Shown here piece after piece: positions 9,990 to 21,866 of a stretch of DNA of 64,000 nucleotides (within the stretch, counting starts at the first letter, position 1; each line of letters begins with the position of its first letter). The translations under genes and the position numbers were made by a program. The stretch is from Aegilops tauschii subsp. strangulata (taxonomy: Eukaryota; Streptophyta; Magnoliopsida; Poales; Poaceae). The stretch is from the NCBI RefSeq assembly GCF_002575655.3, contig NC_053037.3, positions 445,253,793 through 445,317,792 on the forward strand, given 5' to 3'. The notes below the pieces were generated by a model, which saw nothing but the letters and a program-made list of their open reading frames with translations, searched no databases and had not been told where the DNA came from.

Positions 9990-10373
9990 CACTTGTGTGA
10001 CGTAAAACCTATGTTGGTCACCAGAAATGTGCTAGTGCTGGTTTTCGACCATCACCCAGACCGTCAGAGAAGCGCCATCACAAAAACAAATTCCTAACAA
10101 TGCCTCTTTTTCTGTCACCTAAGATTGTAGTTTAGGTGAAGGTTATGAGCTTGTCATGAAGGTGCATTGTGGGTGACGGCTAGTATTGTCATCTTTGATC
10201 GGCCGATTTGTCACTACCATTTTTGGTGACGACAATATATCACTAAAAGTCGATGCGCCAGGTCTGACCGGCAGACGATTCTAACATATGGGCCGAGTAG
10301 ATGATGACTTGGCTGCTTACATGCGAGTCCATTAGTATTTTTTTGGTGACGGTGGGCCTTCACTAACAAGTAT
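9990..10373. other. GGTGACG-rich transposon-like debris
   Basis: GGTGACG or its complement recurs (near 10001, 10153, 10223 and 10345) in both orientations, resembling subterminal repeats of a DNA transposon. No termini or duplication could be defined. The region ends where the Ty3-I sequence begins at 10374. Confidence 0.3.
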
Positions 10374-10761
10374 GTTCGGATAAATCCATTGATTCTGCAA
10401 GCCAAACAAACATCTATCGTTTCTTTCATCTCTCAGGTTTTGCGTAACTCCTATAAGATCGTTTGTTGATAAAGTTGTAACTTCTTCCAGGGTTTTTTTC
10501 CTTCAGCAAGAATGTGCTTGCTTCTTGTCAGGTCGTGGAGCATGTGGGTTATGGCCCATCTCATCACTTGTAAACCTTGAACTCATCATCGGGTTGCAAC
10601 TGATCATTATTCCAACATCTAGCTTCCTAGCATTCTTAAATCCATCCAATTGTATTGTCCCCCTTCCTTCTATTGGTACAAAACTAAGATGTAGTTACTC
10701 AGACTCATCATTGAGTTGTCCATTCCAAAGTCTGACGTAGCTAACCACTAGCTCATGTATT
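10374..10761 (-). mobile_element. Ty3-I internal region, 3' part (truncated)
   Basis: From 10374 the sequence matches 63799-64000 almost base for base to 10576, including CCATTGATTCTGCAAGCCAA and GGGTTATGGCCCATCTCATC. The copy at 63.1-64 kb lies next to an LTR and polypurine tract, which places this segment in the 3' part of a minus-strand Ty3 element. It continues across the Copia-I insertion to 19279. The 3' LTR and the first 0.7 kb expected to its left are missing. Confidence 0.7.
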
Positions 10762-12479
10762 TGTTGGGAATCGTAGCATAATTTTAAAATTTTCCTACGC
10801 TCACCAAGATGCATCTATGGAGTATACTAGCAACGAGGGGAAAGGAGTGCATCTACATACCCTTGTAGATCGCGAGCGGAAGCGTTCCAATGAACGTGGA
10901 TGACGGAGTCGTACTCGCCGTGATCCAAATCACCGATGACCGAGTGCCGAACGGACGGCACCTCCGCGTTCAACACACGTACGGTGCAGCGACGTCTCCT
11001 CCTTCTTGATCCAGCAACAGGGAAGGAGAGGTTGATGGAGATCCAGCAGCACGACGGCGTGGTGGTGGATGTAGCGGGATGCCGGCAGGGCTTCGCCGAG
11101 CTTATACGAGAGAGAGAGAGGTGTTGCAGGGGAGGAGGGAGGCGCCCGAGGCTGTCAAGTTGCTGCCCTCCCTCCCCCCTTTATATAGGCCCCCTGGGGG
11201 GGCGCCGGCCCTAGAGATGGGATCTCAAGGGGGGCGGCGGCCAAAGGGGGGAAGGGGGTGGCTTCCCCCACAAGCCAAAGGGGGGGCGCCCCCCAACCCT
11301 AGGGTTCCCAACCCTAGGCGCAGGGGGAGGCCCAAGGGGGGCGCCCCAGCCCACTAAGGGCTGGTTCCCTTCCACTTTCAGCCCATGGGGCCCTCCGGGA
11401 TAGGCGGCCCCACCCGGTGGACCCCCGGGACCCTTCCGGTGGTCCCGGTACAATACCGGTAACCCACGAAACTTTCCCGGTGGCCGAAACTGGACTTCCC
11501 ATATATAATTCTTCACCTCCGGACCATTCCGAAACTCTTCGTGACGTCCGGGATCTCATCCGGGACTCCGAACAACTTTCGAGTTTCCGCATACATATAT
11601 CTCTACAACCCTAGCGTCACCGAACCGTAAGTGTGTAGACCCTACGGGTTCGGGAGACATGCAGACATGACCGAGACGCCTCTCCGGTCAATAACCAACA
11701 GCGGGATCTGGATACCCATGTTGGCTCCCACATGTTCCACGATGATCTCATCGGATGAACCACGATGTCGAGGATTCAGTCAATCCCGTATACAATTCCC
11801 TTTGTCAATCGATATGTTACTTGCCCGAGATTCGATCGTCGGTATCCCAATACCTTGTTCAATCTCGTTACCGGCAAGTCTCTTTACTCGTACTGCAATG
11901 CATGATCCCGTGACTAACGCCTTAGTCACATTGAGCTCATTATGATGATGCATCACCGAGTGGGCCCAGAGATACCTCTCCGTCATACGGAGTGACAAAT
12001 CCCAGTCTCGATCCATGCCAACCCAACAGACACTTTCGGAGATACCCGTAGTGCACCTTTATAGTCACCCAATTACGTTGTGACGTTTGGCACACCCAAA
12101 GCACTCCTACGGTATCCGGCAGTTGCACGATATCATGGTCTAAGGAAAAGATACTTGACATTGGAAAAGCTCTAGCAAACGAAACTACACGATCTTTATG
12201 CTATGCTTAGGATTGGGTCTTGTCCATCACATCATTCTCCTAATGATGTGATCCCGTTATCAATGACATCCAATGTCCATAGTCAGGAAACCATGACTAT
12301 CTGTTGATCAACGAGCTAGTCAACTAGAGGCTTACTAGGGACACGTTGTGGTCTATGTATTCACACATGTATTGCGATTTCCGGATAATACAATTATAGC
12401 ATGAATAATAGACAATTACCATGAACAAAGAAGTATAATAATAACCATTTATTATTGCCTCTAGGGCATATTTCCAACA
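10762..12479 (-). repeat. Copia-I 3' LTR (1718 bp)
   Basis: Terminal TG...CA. It is the fuller LTR of the pair: it retains about 350 bp (about 11271-11622) that are missing from the other copy. A minus-strand TATA box lies at 11178-11189. The polypurine tract (complement of GTCTCCCACTTGCAC) abuts it at 12480. Confidence 0.9.
11178..11189 (-). promoter_or_regulatory. TATA box in Copia-I 3' LTR
   Basis: CCTATATAAAGG read on the minus strand, matching the TATA-containing promoter region known in BARE1-type LTRs. In the 3' LTR it would fire outward toward lower coordinates. Confidence 0.55.
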
Positions 12480-12511
12480 GTCTCCCACTTGCACTAGAGT
12501 CAATAATCTAG

Positions 12512-13433
12512 TTACATTGTGATGAATCGAACACCCATTGCGTCCTGGTGTTGATCATGTTTTGCTCTAGGGAGAGGTTTAGTCAACGGATCTGCTACAT
12601 TCAGGTCCGTATGTACTTTACAAATATCTATGTCTCCATTTTGAACACTTTCACGAATGGAGTTGAAGCGACGCTTGATATGCCTGGTCTTCCTGTGAAA
12701 CCTGGGCTCCTTCGCAAGGGCAATAGCTCCAGTGTTGTCATAGAAGAGAGTCATCGGGCCCGACGCATTGGGAATCACCCCTAGGTCGGTAATGAACTCC
12801 TTCATCCAGACTGCTTCCTGTGCTGCCTCCGAGGCTGCCATGTACTCCGCTTCACATGTAGATCCCGCCACGACGCTTTGCTTGCAACTGCACCAGCTTA
12901 CTGTTCCCTCCATTAAAAATATACACGTATCCGGTTTGTGACTTCGAGTCATCCAGATCTATGTCGAAGCTAGCGTCGACGTAACCCTTTACGACGAGCT
13001 CTTCGTCACCTCCATAAACGAGAAACATATCCTTAGTCCTTTTCAAGTACTTCAGGATATTCTTGACCGCTGTCCAGTGTTCCATGCCGGGATTACTTTG
13101 GTACCTTCCTACCAAACTCACGGCAAGGTTTACATCAGGTCTGGTACACAGCATGGCATACATAATAGACCCTATGGCCAAGGCATAGGGGATGACACTC
13201 ATCTTTTCTATATCTTCTACCGTGGTCGGGCATTGAGCCGTGCTCAATTGCACACCTTGCAATACAGGCAAGAACCCCTTCTTGGACTGATCCATATTGA
13301 ACTTCTTCAATATCTTGTCAAGGTATGTACTCTGTGAAAGACCAATGAGGCGTCTTGATCTATCTCTATAGATCTTGATGCCTAATATATAAGCAGCTTC
13401 TCCAAGGTCCTTCATTGAAAAACACTTATTCAA
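12512..13433 (-). pseudogene. Copia-I RT C-terminus and RNase H (frameshifted)
   Basis: Two overlapping frames (12852-13433 and 12512-12952) encode the RT connection (YILGIKIYRDRSRRLIGLSQ) and the Copia RNase H with KQSVVAGSTCEAEY and DNTGAIALAKEP, ending shortly before the 3' LTR. A frameshift near 12910 breaks the RNase H start, and another near 13430 separates it from the upstream RT. In a working element it would degrade the RNA template during reverse transcription. Confidence 0.88.
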
Positions 13434-13922
13434 ATAGGATTTATACTTTCCAAGAATTCTATATCATTTCCCATCAATAGTATGTCATCCACATAAAATA
13501 TGAGAAATGCTACAGAGCTCCCACTCACTTTCTTGTAAACACAGGCTTCTCCATAAGTCTGTGTAAACCCAAACGCTTTGATCATCTCATCAAAGCGAAT
13601 GTTCCAACTCCGAGATGCTTGCACCAGCCCATAGATTGAGCGCTGGAGCTTGCATACTTTGTTAGCATTCTTATGATCGACAAAACCTTCCGGCTGCATC
13701 ATATACAACTCTTCCTTAAGGAAGCCGTTAAGGAATGTCGTTTTGACGTCCATCTGCCATATCTCATAATCATAGTATGCGGCAATTGCTAACATGATTC
13801 GGACGGACTTCAGCTTCGCTACGGGTGAGAAAGTCTCATCGTAGTCAACCCCTTGAACGTGTCGATAACCCTTAGCGACAAGTCGAGCTTTGTAGATGGT
13901 TACATTACCATCCGCGTCTGTC
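13430..13922 (-). pseudogene. Copia-I reverse transcriptase core
   Basis: The frame is open from about 13922 and contains ARLVAKGY, WQMDVKTTFLNG and the catalytic YVDDILL box. A TGA replaces the tryptophan codon normally found just upstream (about 13940), and the frame is lost at 13430. RT would copy the genomic RNA into cDNA inside the virus-like particle. The catalytic aspartates are still present. Confidence 0.88.
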
Positions 13923-13936
13923 TTCTTCTTAAAGAT

Positions 13937-14251
13937 TCATTTGTTTTCTATGGCTCGCCGATCATCGGGCAAGTCAGTCAAAGTCCATACTTCATTTTCA
14001 TACATGGATCCTATCTCGGATTTCATGGCTTCTAGCCATTTGTCGGAATCCGGGCCCGCCATCGCTTCTTCATAGTTCGAAGGTTCACCGTTGTCTAACA
14101 ACATGATTTCCAGGACAGGGTTGCCGTACCACTCTGGTGCGGAACGTGTCCTTGTGGACCTACGAGGTTTAGTAGTAACTTGATCCGAAGCTTCATGATC
14201 ATCATCATTAACTTCCCCCCCCCCCAGTAGGTGTAGGCACCACAGGAACAT
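13937..14251 (-). pseudogene. Copia-I integrase-RT linker
   Basis: Encodes the poorly conserved linker with TKPRRSTRTRSAPEWYGNP and WLEAMKSEIGSMYENEVWTL, which in Copia polyproteins precedes the RT. A run of ten C at 14215-14224 marks a likely slippage frameshift that disconnects it from integrase. Confidence 0.8.
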
Positions 14252-14323
14252 TTTCCCGCGCTGCGCTACTTTCCGGTACGGAAGGGGTGACTATCACCTC
14301 ATCAAGTTCCACTTTCCTCCCAC

Positions 14324-15271
14324 TCAATTTTTCGAGAGAAACTCCTTCTCTAGAAAGGACCCGTTCTTGGCAACGAAGATCTTGCCTTCGGATCTGAGGT
14401 AGAAGGTATACCCAATAGTTTCCTTAGGGTATCCTATGAAGACGCATTTTTCCGACTTGGGTTCGAGCTTTTCAGGTTGAAGTTTCTTGACATAAGCATC
14501 GCATCCCCAAACCTTTAGAAACGACAGCTTAGGTTTCTTCCCAAACCATAATTCATATGGTGTCGTCTCAACGGATTTTGACGGAGCCCTATTTAAAGTG
14601 AATGCGGCAGTCTCTAAAGCATAGCCCCAAAATGAGAGCGGTAAACCGGTAAGAGACATCATAGATCGCACCATATCCAATAGAGTGCGATTACGACGTT
14701 CGGACACACCGTTTCTCTGAGGTGTTCCAGGCGGCGTGAGTTGTGAAACTATTCCACATTTCCTTAAGTGTGCACCAAACTCGTGACTTAAATATTCTCC
14801 ACCACGATCTGATCGTAAGAATTTTATTCTCTTGTCACGTTGATTCTCAACCTCACTATGAAATTCCTTAAACTTTTCAAAGGTTTCAGACTTGTGTTTC
14901 ATTAGGTAGACATACCCATATCTACTTAAGTCATCAGTGAGAGTGAGAACATAACGATATCCTCCGCGAGCCTCAACACTCATTGGACCGCACACATCCG
15001 TATGTATGATTTCCAATAAGTTGGTTGCTCGCTCCATTGTTCCGGAGAACGGAGTCTTGGTCATCTTACCCATGAGGCATGGTTCGCATGTGTCAAATGA
15101 TTCGTAATCAAGAGACTCCAAAAGTCCATCTGTATGGAGCTTCTTCATGCGCTTCACACCAATGTGACCAAGGCGGCAGTGCCACAAGTATGTGGGACTA
15201 TCGTTATCAACTTTACATCTTTTGGTATTCACACTATGAACATATGTAACATCACGTTCGAGATTCATCAA
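14324..15271 (-). pseudogene. Copia-I integrase
   Basis: Residues appear in the order HHCC zinc-binding N-terminus (HCRLGHIG and CEPCLMGK), then the DDE core: HTDVCGP, SDRGGEY and GVSERRNRT. All three catalytic acids are visible. Integrase would insert cDNA into the host chromosome. The frame ends with a stop after EKEFLSKN because of a frameshift and is separated from protease by a TTA-to-TAA type stop near 15273. Confidence 0.88.
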
Positions 15272-15274
15272 AAA

Positions 15275-15979
15275 TTAACCATTGACCAGCGGGGCATGAC
15301 CATAAAACATATCTCTCAAATAAATAGAACAACCATTATTCTCGGATTTAAATGAGTAGCCATCTCGAATTAAACGAGATCCAGATACAATGTTCATGCT
15401 CAAAGCTGGCACTAAATAACAATTATTGAGGTTTAAAACTAATCCCGTGGGTAGATGCAGAGGTAGCGTGCCGACGGCGATCACATCGACCTTGGAACCA
15501 TTCCCGACGCGCTTCGTCACCTCGTCCTTCGCCAGTCTCCGTTTATTCTGTAGTTCCTGTTTTGAGTTACAAATATGAGCAACCGCACCGGTATCAAATA
15601 CCCAGGAGCTACTACGAGCACTGGTAAGGTACACATCAATTACATGTATATCACATATACCTTTGGTGTTGTCGGCCTTCTTGTCCGCTAAGTATTTGGG
15701 GCAGTTCCGCTTCCAGTGACCACTTCCCTTGCAATAAAAGCACTCAGTTTCAGGCTTGGGTCCATTCTTTGACTTCTTCCCTGTAACTGGTTTACCGGGC
15801 GCGGCAACTCCCTTGCCGTCCTTCTTGAAGTTCTTCTTACCCTTGCCCTTCTTGAACTTAGTGGTTTTATTCACCATCAACACTTGATGTTCTTTTCTGA
15901 TTTCTACCTCCGCTGATTTCAGCATCGAATATACCTCAGGAATGGTCTTTTCCATCCCCTGCATATTGTAGTTCATCAC
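15275..15979 (-). pseudogene. Copia-I gag C-terminus, zinc knuckle and protease
   Basis: Contains the CCHC knuckle CFYCKGSGHWKRNC, followed by the aspartic protease motif FDTGA. The knuckle would bind genomic RNA and the protease would cut the polyprotein. A basic Lys-rich segment precedes the knuckle. The upstream gag frame is separated by an in-frame TAG. Confidence 0.87.
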
Positions 15980-16003
15980 AAAGCTCTTGAAGCTTGGTGG
16001 AAG

Positions 16004-16495
16004 CTACTGAAGGATTCTGTCAATGACCGCGTCATCCGGGAGATTAACTCCCAGCTGAGTCAAGCGGTTGTGCAACCCAGACATTCTGAGTATGTGCTCA
16101 CTAACAGAACTATTCTCCTCCATTTTACAGCTGAAGAACTTGTCGGAGACTTCATATCTCTCGACCCGGGCATGAGCTTGGAAAACTAATTTCAGCTCCT
16201 CGAACATCTCATATGCTCCATGTTTCCCAAAACGCTTTTGGAGACCCGGTTCTAAGCTGTAAAGCATGCCGCACTGAACGAGGGAGTAATCATCAGCACG
16301 TGTTTGCCAAGCGTTCATAACGTCTTGGTTCTCTGGGATTGGTGCTTCACCTAGCGGTGCTTCTAAGACATAATATTTCTTGGCTACTATGAGGATGAGC
16401 CTCAGGTTCCGGACCCAGTCTGTATAGTTGCTGCCATCATCTTTCAGCTTGGTTTTCTCTAGGAACGCGTTGAAATTGAGGACAACGTTGGCCAT
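16004..16495 (-). pseudogene. Copia-I gag N-terminus
   Basis: Starts MANVVLNFNAFLEKTKLK and contains the DGSNYTDWVRNLR motif of Copia gag (UBN2-like). It ends at a TAG within RILQ-stop-LPPS, where related copies keep a serine (TCG to TAG). Gag would build the particle. The same protein in Copia-II has a roughly 60-residue deletion. Confidence 0.87.
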
Positions 16496-17794
16496 TTGAT
16501 CTACAAGACATATTGTAAAGATTTTAGACTAAGTTCATGATAATTAAGTTCATATAATCAAATTATTCAATGAACTCCCACTCAGATAGACATCCCTCTA
16601 GTCATCTAAGTGAAACATGATCCGAGTTAACTAGGCCGTGTCCGATCATCACGTGAGAGGGACTAGTCAAGATCGGTGAACATCTCCATGTTGATCGTAT
16701 CTTCTATACGACTCATGCTCGACCTTTCGGTCCTCCGTGTTCCGAGGCCATGTCTGTACATGCTAGGCTCGTCAAGTCAACCTAAGTGTATTGCGTGTGT
16801 TCCGAGGCCATGTCTGTACATGCTAGGCTCGTCAACACCCGTTGTATTCGAACGTTAGGATCTATCACACCCGATCATCACGTGGTGCTTCGAAACAACG
16901 AACCTTCGCAACGGTGCACAGTTAGGGTGAACACTTTCTTGAAATTAATATAAGGGATCATCTTACTTACTACCGTCGTGCTAAGCAAATAAGATGCAAA
17001 AACATGATAAACATCACATGCAATCAAATAGTGACATGATATGGCCAATATCATTATGCTCCTTTGATCTCCATCTTCGGGGCACCATGATCATCTTCGT
17101 CACCGGCATGACACCATGATCTCCATCATCATGATCTCCATCATTGTGTCTTCATGAAGTCGTCACGCCAACGATTACTTCTACTTCTATGGCTAACGCG
17201 TTTAGCAACAAAGTAAAGTAATTTACATGGCGTTATTCAATGACACGCAGGTCATACAAAATAATAAAGACAACTCCTATGGCTCCTGCCGGTTGTCATA
17301 CTCATCGACATGCAAGTCGTGATTCCTATTACAAGAATATGATCAATCTCATACATCACATATATCATTCATCACATCTTCTGGCCATATCACATCACAT
17401 AGCACTTGCTGCAAAAACAAGTTAGACGTCCTCTAATTGTTGTTGCAAGTTTTTTTTACGTGGTTTGTAGGTTTCTATCAAGAACGTTTCTTACCTACGT
17501 ATGACCACAACGTGATTTGCCAATTTCTATTTACCCTTCATAAGGACCCTTTTCGTCGAATCCGTTCCGACTAAAGTAGGAGAGACAGACACCCGGTAGC
17601 CACCTTATGCAACTAGTGCATGTCAGTCGGTGGAACCTGTCTCACGTAAGCGTACGTGTAAGGTCGGTCCGGGCCGCTTCATCCTACAATGCCGCCGAAA
17701 CAAGAAACGACTAGTAGCGGCAAGAAGAATTGGCAAACTCAACGCCCACAACTGCTTTGTGTTCTACTCATGCATAGTAACTACGCATAGGCCT
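16496..17794 (-). other. Copia-I 5' untranslated leader
   Basis: Long non-coding leader between primer site and gag. It contains a short tandem duplication: GTGTTCCGAGGCCATGTCTG starts near 16737 and 16798. The corresponding leader of Copia-II is interrupted by the CACTA element. Confidence 0.75.
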
Positions 17795-17808
17795 GGCTCA
17801 TGATGCCA
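17795..17808 (-). other. Copia-I primer binding site
   Basis: On the minus strand TGGCATCATGAGCC, close to the TGGTATCAGAGC site complementary to the 3' end of initiator methionine tRNA. It is one base from the 5' LTR. Confidence 0.75.
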
Positions 17809-17809
17809 C

Positions 17810-19278
17810 TGTTGGGAATCGTAGCATAATTTTAAAATTTTCCTACGCTCACCAAGATGCATCTATGGAGTATACTAGCAACGAGGGGAAAGGAGTGCAT
17901 CTACATACCCTTGTAGATCGTGAGCGGAAGCGTTCCAATGAACGTGGATGACGGAGTCGTACTCGCCGTGATCCAAATCACCGATGACCGAGTGCCGAAC
18001 GGACGGCACCTCTGCGTTCAACACACGTACGGTGCAGCGACGTCTCCTCCTTCTTGATCCAGCAAGGGGGAAGGAGAGGTTGATGGAGATCCAGCAGCAC
18101 GACGGCGTGGTGGTGGATGTAGCGGGATGCCGGCAGGGCTTCGCCGAGCTTATACGAGAGAGAGAGGTGTTGCAGGGGAGGAGGGAGGCGCCCGAGGCTG
18201 TCAAGTTGCTGCCCTCCCTCCCCCCCTTTATATAGGCCCCCTGGGGGGGTGCCAGCCCTAGAGATGGGATCTCAAGGGGGGCGGCGGCCAAAGGGGGGAA
18301 GGGGGTGGCTTCCCCTTCAAGCCAAAGGGGGGCGGCCAAAGGGGGGAAGGGGGTGGCTTCCCCTTCAAGCCAAAGGGGGGCGGCGGCCAAAGGGGGGAAG
18401 GGGGTGGCTTCCCCACCACCACACCGTAAGTGTGTAGACCCTACGGGTTCGGGAGACATGCAGACATGACCGAGACGCCTCTCCGGTCAATAACCAACAG
18501 CGGGATCTGGATACCCATGTTGGCTCCCACATGTTCCATGATGATCTCATCGGATGAACCACGATGTCGAGGATTCAGTCAATCCCGTATACAATTCCCT
18601 TTGTCAATCGATATGTTACTTGCCCGAGATTCGATCGTCGGTATCCCAATACCTTGTTCAATCTCGTTACCGGCAAGTCTCTTTACTTGTACCGCAATGC
18701 ATGATCCCGTGACTAACGCCTTATTCACATTGAGCTCATTATGATGATGCATCACCGAGTGGGCCCAGAGATACCTCTCCGTCATACGGAGTGACAAATC
18801 CCAGTCTCGATCCGTGCCAACCCAACAGACACTTTCGGAGATACCCGTAGTGCACCTTTATAGTCACCCAATTACGTTGTGACGTTTGGCACACCCAAAG
18901 CACTCCTACGGTGTCCGGGAGTTGCACGATCTCATGGTCTAAGGAAAAGATACTTGACATTGGAAAAGCTCTAGCAAACGAAACTACACGATCTTTATGC
19001 TATGCTTAGGATTGGGTCTTGTCCATCACATCATTCTCCTAATGATGTGATCCCGTTATCAATGACATCCAATGTCCATAGTCAGGAAACCATGACTATC
19101 TGTTGATCAACGAGCTAGTCAACTAGAGGCTTACTAGGGACACGTTGTGGTCTATGTATTCACACATGTATTGCGATTTCCGGATAATACAATTATAGCA
19201 TGAATAATAGACAATTACCATGAACAAAGAAATATAATAATAACCATTTATTATTGCCTCTAGGGCATATTTCCAACA
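17810..19278 (-). repeat. Copia-I 5' LTR (1469 bp), rearranged
   Basis: TG...CA ends as in the partner LTR. Two changes distinguish it: a 48-51-bp unit (GGCGGCCAAAGGGGGGAAGG start) is present three times at 18283-18415, and the roughly 350 bp that follow in the other LTR are missing, with the sequence resuming at ACCGTAAGTG. Elsewhere the LTRs differ by few bases. The TATA box remains at 18225-18236. Confidence 0.88.
18225..18236 (-). promoter_or_regulatory. TATA box in Copia-I 5' LTR
   Basis: CCTATATAAAGG on the minus strand, the expected promoter for element transcription. The local repeat triplication and deletion lie about 50-190 bp upstream of it in transcriptional sense. Confidence 0.6.
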
Positions 19279-19513
19279 GTTTTTGGTAACGGTGTTGGGT
19301 TCTACCACCCATAAAATCTTATTCCACGTATCATGATTTCACTCATTGCCTATATTGTAACAACTCATAAAATCCAAATCATTACCAATGATGATGCTAA
19401 CTTTATTGATTCTCAAACTATTACAATCTCCTGCATTTCCATTACATGCCTCAACTTAACACCTCAATATAAGAGTGTTCCCACTACCAAGTGCATCTTT
19501 TTTACAAACTCAA

Positions 19514-20477
19514 CTATTTAGCACAAGTCTCCTTCTCATTGGGACAATCTCTAGCAAGGTGACCTGCTTCTTTATAGTGGAAACATATTTCTTCTGACAA
19601 GTCTCGAGGTTTCCTTGTGATTACATAGCCTACTTGGGTCCTCGGCTTCCTTTTTGGGCAACCGCTGAAGTAGTGCCCCAGATCTTTGCACCTGAAACAT
19701 GTGATACGACTCAGGTCCTTATTTGTAAAAATTGGGTTGTTATGGGGATACATTCTGTTTCTCTTCCTAGACTTTTCCGTACCAATTAGGGCCTCTATCT
19801 CCTGTGGGTCATAATCTACTTCCTCTGTCGGGAATTCTACTAGATCCTCCTTCGGACAATTCTGGGAGATGTGTCCTTCTTCTCCACATGAATAGCATGA
19901 CTTGGTGCAGGGTTTAATTGGGTCTTCTTCGGGTGTGTCCTCAAAATCTTCCTTCATCGTGGGTTTTTCTAAAGTTTCCCTGAGGGCTTCTTTCTTCCGC
20001 TGAATGACTTGATGTACCTTGGGGTAGATGTGACACTGAGCAGGGTAGTGGGTAGTCCCTTCACACAAGAAACAAGCAATCTGCCTAGTTGGGCATTCTT
20101 CAGTTGGGTGACTTTCTTCGCAGTGAGGGCATCCATCCTTTTGTTCTTTATGGTTGTGTCATATTTCTCCACAAAGCTTGCATGCAAGGTTTCTTCATTT
20201 CATTTCCACAAGGCTTCAGTTTTTGGGGCACAAGACGAGACCTTAGGAGAGTCAACTTAAATTCTTCCCAAGTGATTTCTGCTTGCCATCCATTGATAAC
20301 TTGATACATACTCAACCAAGTAGCGGCACTTTTTTCAAAGTACTGAAGAACATGTTGGGCCATATCCTTTCCGGCTATAGTGTTATTCCTCATGTGATCT
20401 TCCATGTTCTGAATCCATTTGTCCGTCTCCAATTGAGTCATTGATCCAGAAAATGTGAGTTCATCTCCATTCGTCAT
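19514..20477 (-). pseudogene. Ty3-I gag with five zinc-knuckle-like motifs
   Basis: The upstream frame (20148-20477) encodes a retrotransposon gag core (KSAATWLSMY, WEEFKLTLLRSR). A frameshift and a TGA near 20140-20150 lead into a second frame with five motifs in a row: CPHCEESHPTEEC and CFLCEGTTHYPAQC (about 20130-20040), CYSCGEEGHISQNC, CFRCKDLGHYFSGC and a degenerate CFHYKEAGHLARDC whose second cysteine is tyrosine. The frame stops nine residues after the last motif, with no protease fused. Gag would package RNA; an element like this would need pol from elsewhere. Confidence 0.8.
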
Positions 20478-20815
20478 CTATTGGGTCCAAGGGTTTTGGG
20501 TAAGGTCGAGATAAGATTGGAGAGAGAGGGGAAAAGGTACCCATACCAACAAAAGACACAACAGCTAAAATATGGAGTAACTCCACACATTCATTCAGTT
20601 CAATTAATCCTATAGTACTACCGCCCACATATGTTGGTATGGTCAGATACTCTAATCACAAAACGTTTATCTTTATTCGCTCATGGTGGGCTATAGCTAG
20701 ACTAGCTTCTTCATGTCCTGGTTCATGTCTCCGCTGGCTTCTTCCGATCACGCTTGATCTTCTCAAGTTCTTCTGGCAGATCATCTCTATTGATGCGAAG
20801 TCTCTTGTGACATCC

Positions 20816-21512
20816 TTATTGCGTTCGAAGCTTATGGATTTCAACATCCTTGGCATGAACCATGGTCCTACTGTCCTTCAGTTCCTGACGAATCTTCGGT
20901 ATCTTGAGGTTTTGCTCCTCCATCTTGGCTACTTTCAGCTTTTGGGTTCTGAGCTCTTTACGAAATACTTCCTTTTTGAATAAGGCTTCCAGAAGGTCCA
21001 TCCGAAAATTCTTGATGTAATACTCTAGATCCTGGTGATACACCGGCTGACGTGAAAACTTCATCTTTTGCTCGTTCGTCAAGGCGATAGGTGCTCCATT
21101 AGCTTTCTGCCATCCAATCCTTCCGAAGAAATGCATGCTTAACTCAGCACGGTGACGATAGCACAAGCGAGCGATAGTATCATGTATAGCCATGTTTATG
21201 CCCATGTCTGTGCCATGAGCTATCACTCCATAGCTAATATCTCCTATCTTGGGGTTTTCTTGACGACCAAAAATTTGAGTTTTGACGGTCCATGTTCTGG
21301 TCTTCCTCTGACACACCTTGATCTCAGCTATCGGCCGCTTCAATAGTCTCACAAGTTCCATAAGGGCTGGACCACAGGGAAAGTCTTCGTAGTGTTGTCT
21401 TTGGTTCAGGGTAAAGCTCTTCATCTAAAATATGGAAGCCAGGGGTTTCTTTAGTAATGAATTTCAGAAGAGTACGAGAATAACTTAAGTGGATCCTATC
21501 ATAGCCTTCCAA
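20816..21512 (-). pseudogene. Ty3-I 5' ORF, coiled-coil, frameshifted
   Basis: Between primer site and gag lies a coding region in two overlapping frames (21324-21512 and 20816-21424). The first has LKFITKETPGFHIL; the second has RRKTRTW-like CQRKTRTWTVKTQIFG, DMGINMAIHDTIARLCYRH and a C-terminal Lys/Glu-rich helix (FKKEVFRKELRTQKLKVAKM) predicted as coiled coil. I recognise this as the extra upstream ORF found in some grass Ty3 elements; its role is unknown. The frames need a shift near 21410. Confidence 0.6.
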
Positions 21513-21853
21513 GTCACTTCACTCTGGGAATTCTTCAGAGCCTTCAAATTCTTCGAGTCTTTGGAGTCTTCAACCGTTGTAGTTTCAATTATACCGATGC
21601 ACAGTAAAATCCTCTTTATTCTGAAATGGTCTCAGATGTCCGATATCTTGTCCTTCTTGGAGTGGTCTCATCAGTCGAATCTTCATGTGGTCAAAAGGGG
21701 AAAGGGGTATAGTCTAACTATTTGAGATGAGAGGAAATATTTGGAAAGGCTTAGAAAAGATGAGAGTTAAGGGTTCTCTTTTGAAGATAAAGTTTTTAGA
21801 GAAGTCATTTCCTAAGGGCTTGCCACTAGGGGCCACGTCCTACAGTCAACATG

Positions 21854-21866
21854 TGCTATGATACCA
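21854..21866 (-). other. Ty3-I primer binding site
   Basis: On the minus strand TGGTATCATAGCA, close to the initiator-Met tRNA complement TGGTATCAGAGC, three bases from the LTR end. This shows that the LTR beginning at 21870 serves as a 5' LTR for the gag side. Confidence 0.7.

Larger units (their letters stand above)
10762..19278 (-). mobile_element. Copia-I: BARE1/WIS/Angela-type LTR retrotransposon
   Basis: On the minus strand the element starts TGTTGGAAATATGCCCTAGA and ends TTCCCAACA, the known ends of BARE1/WIS/Angela LTRs. LTRs lie at 10762-12479 and 17810-19278. Flanks are GTATT (10757-10761) and GTTTT (19279-19283), a 5-bp duplication with one mismatch. The internal order on the minus strand is primer site, leader, gag, protease, integrase, RT, RNase H, polypurine tract, the Copia order. 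Coding regions carry several stops and frameshifts, so the copy is not autonomous now. It is inserted in Ty3-I. Confidence 0.93.
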
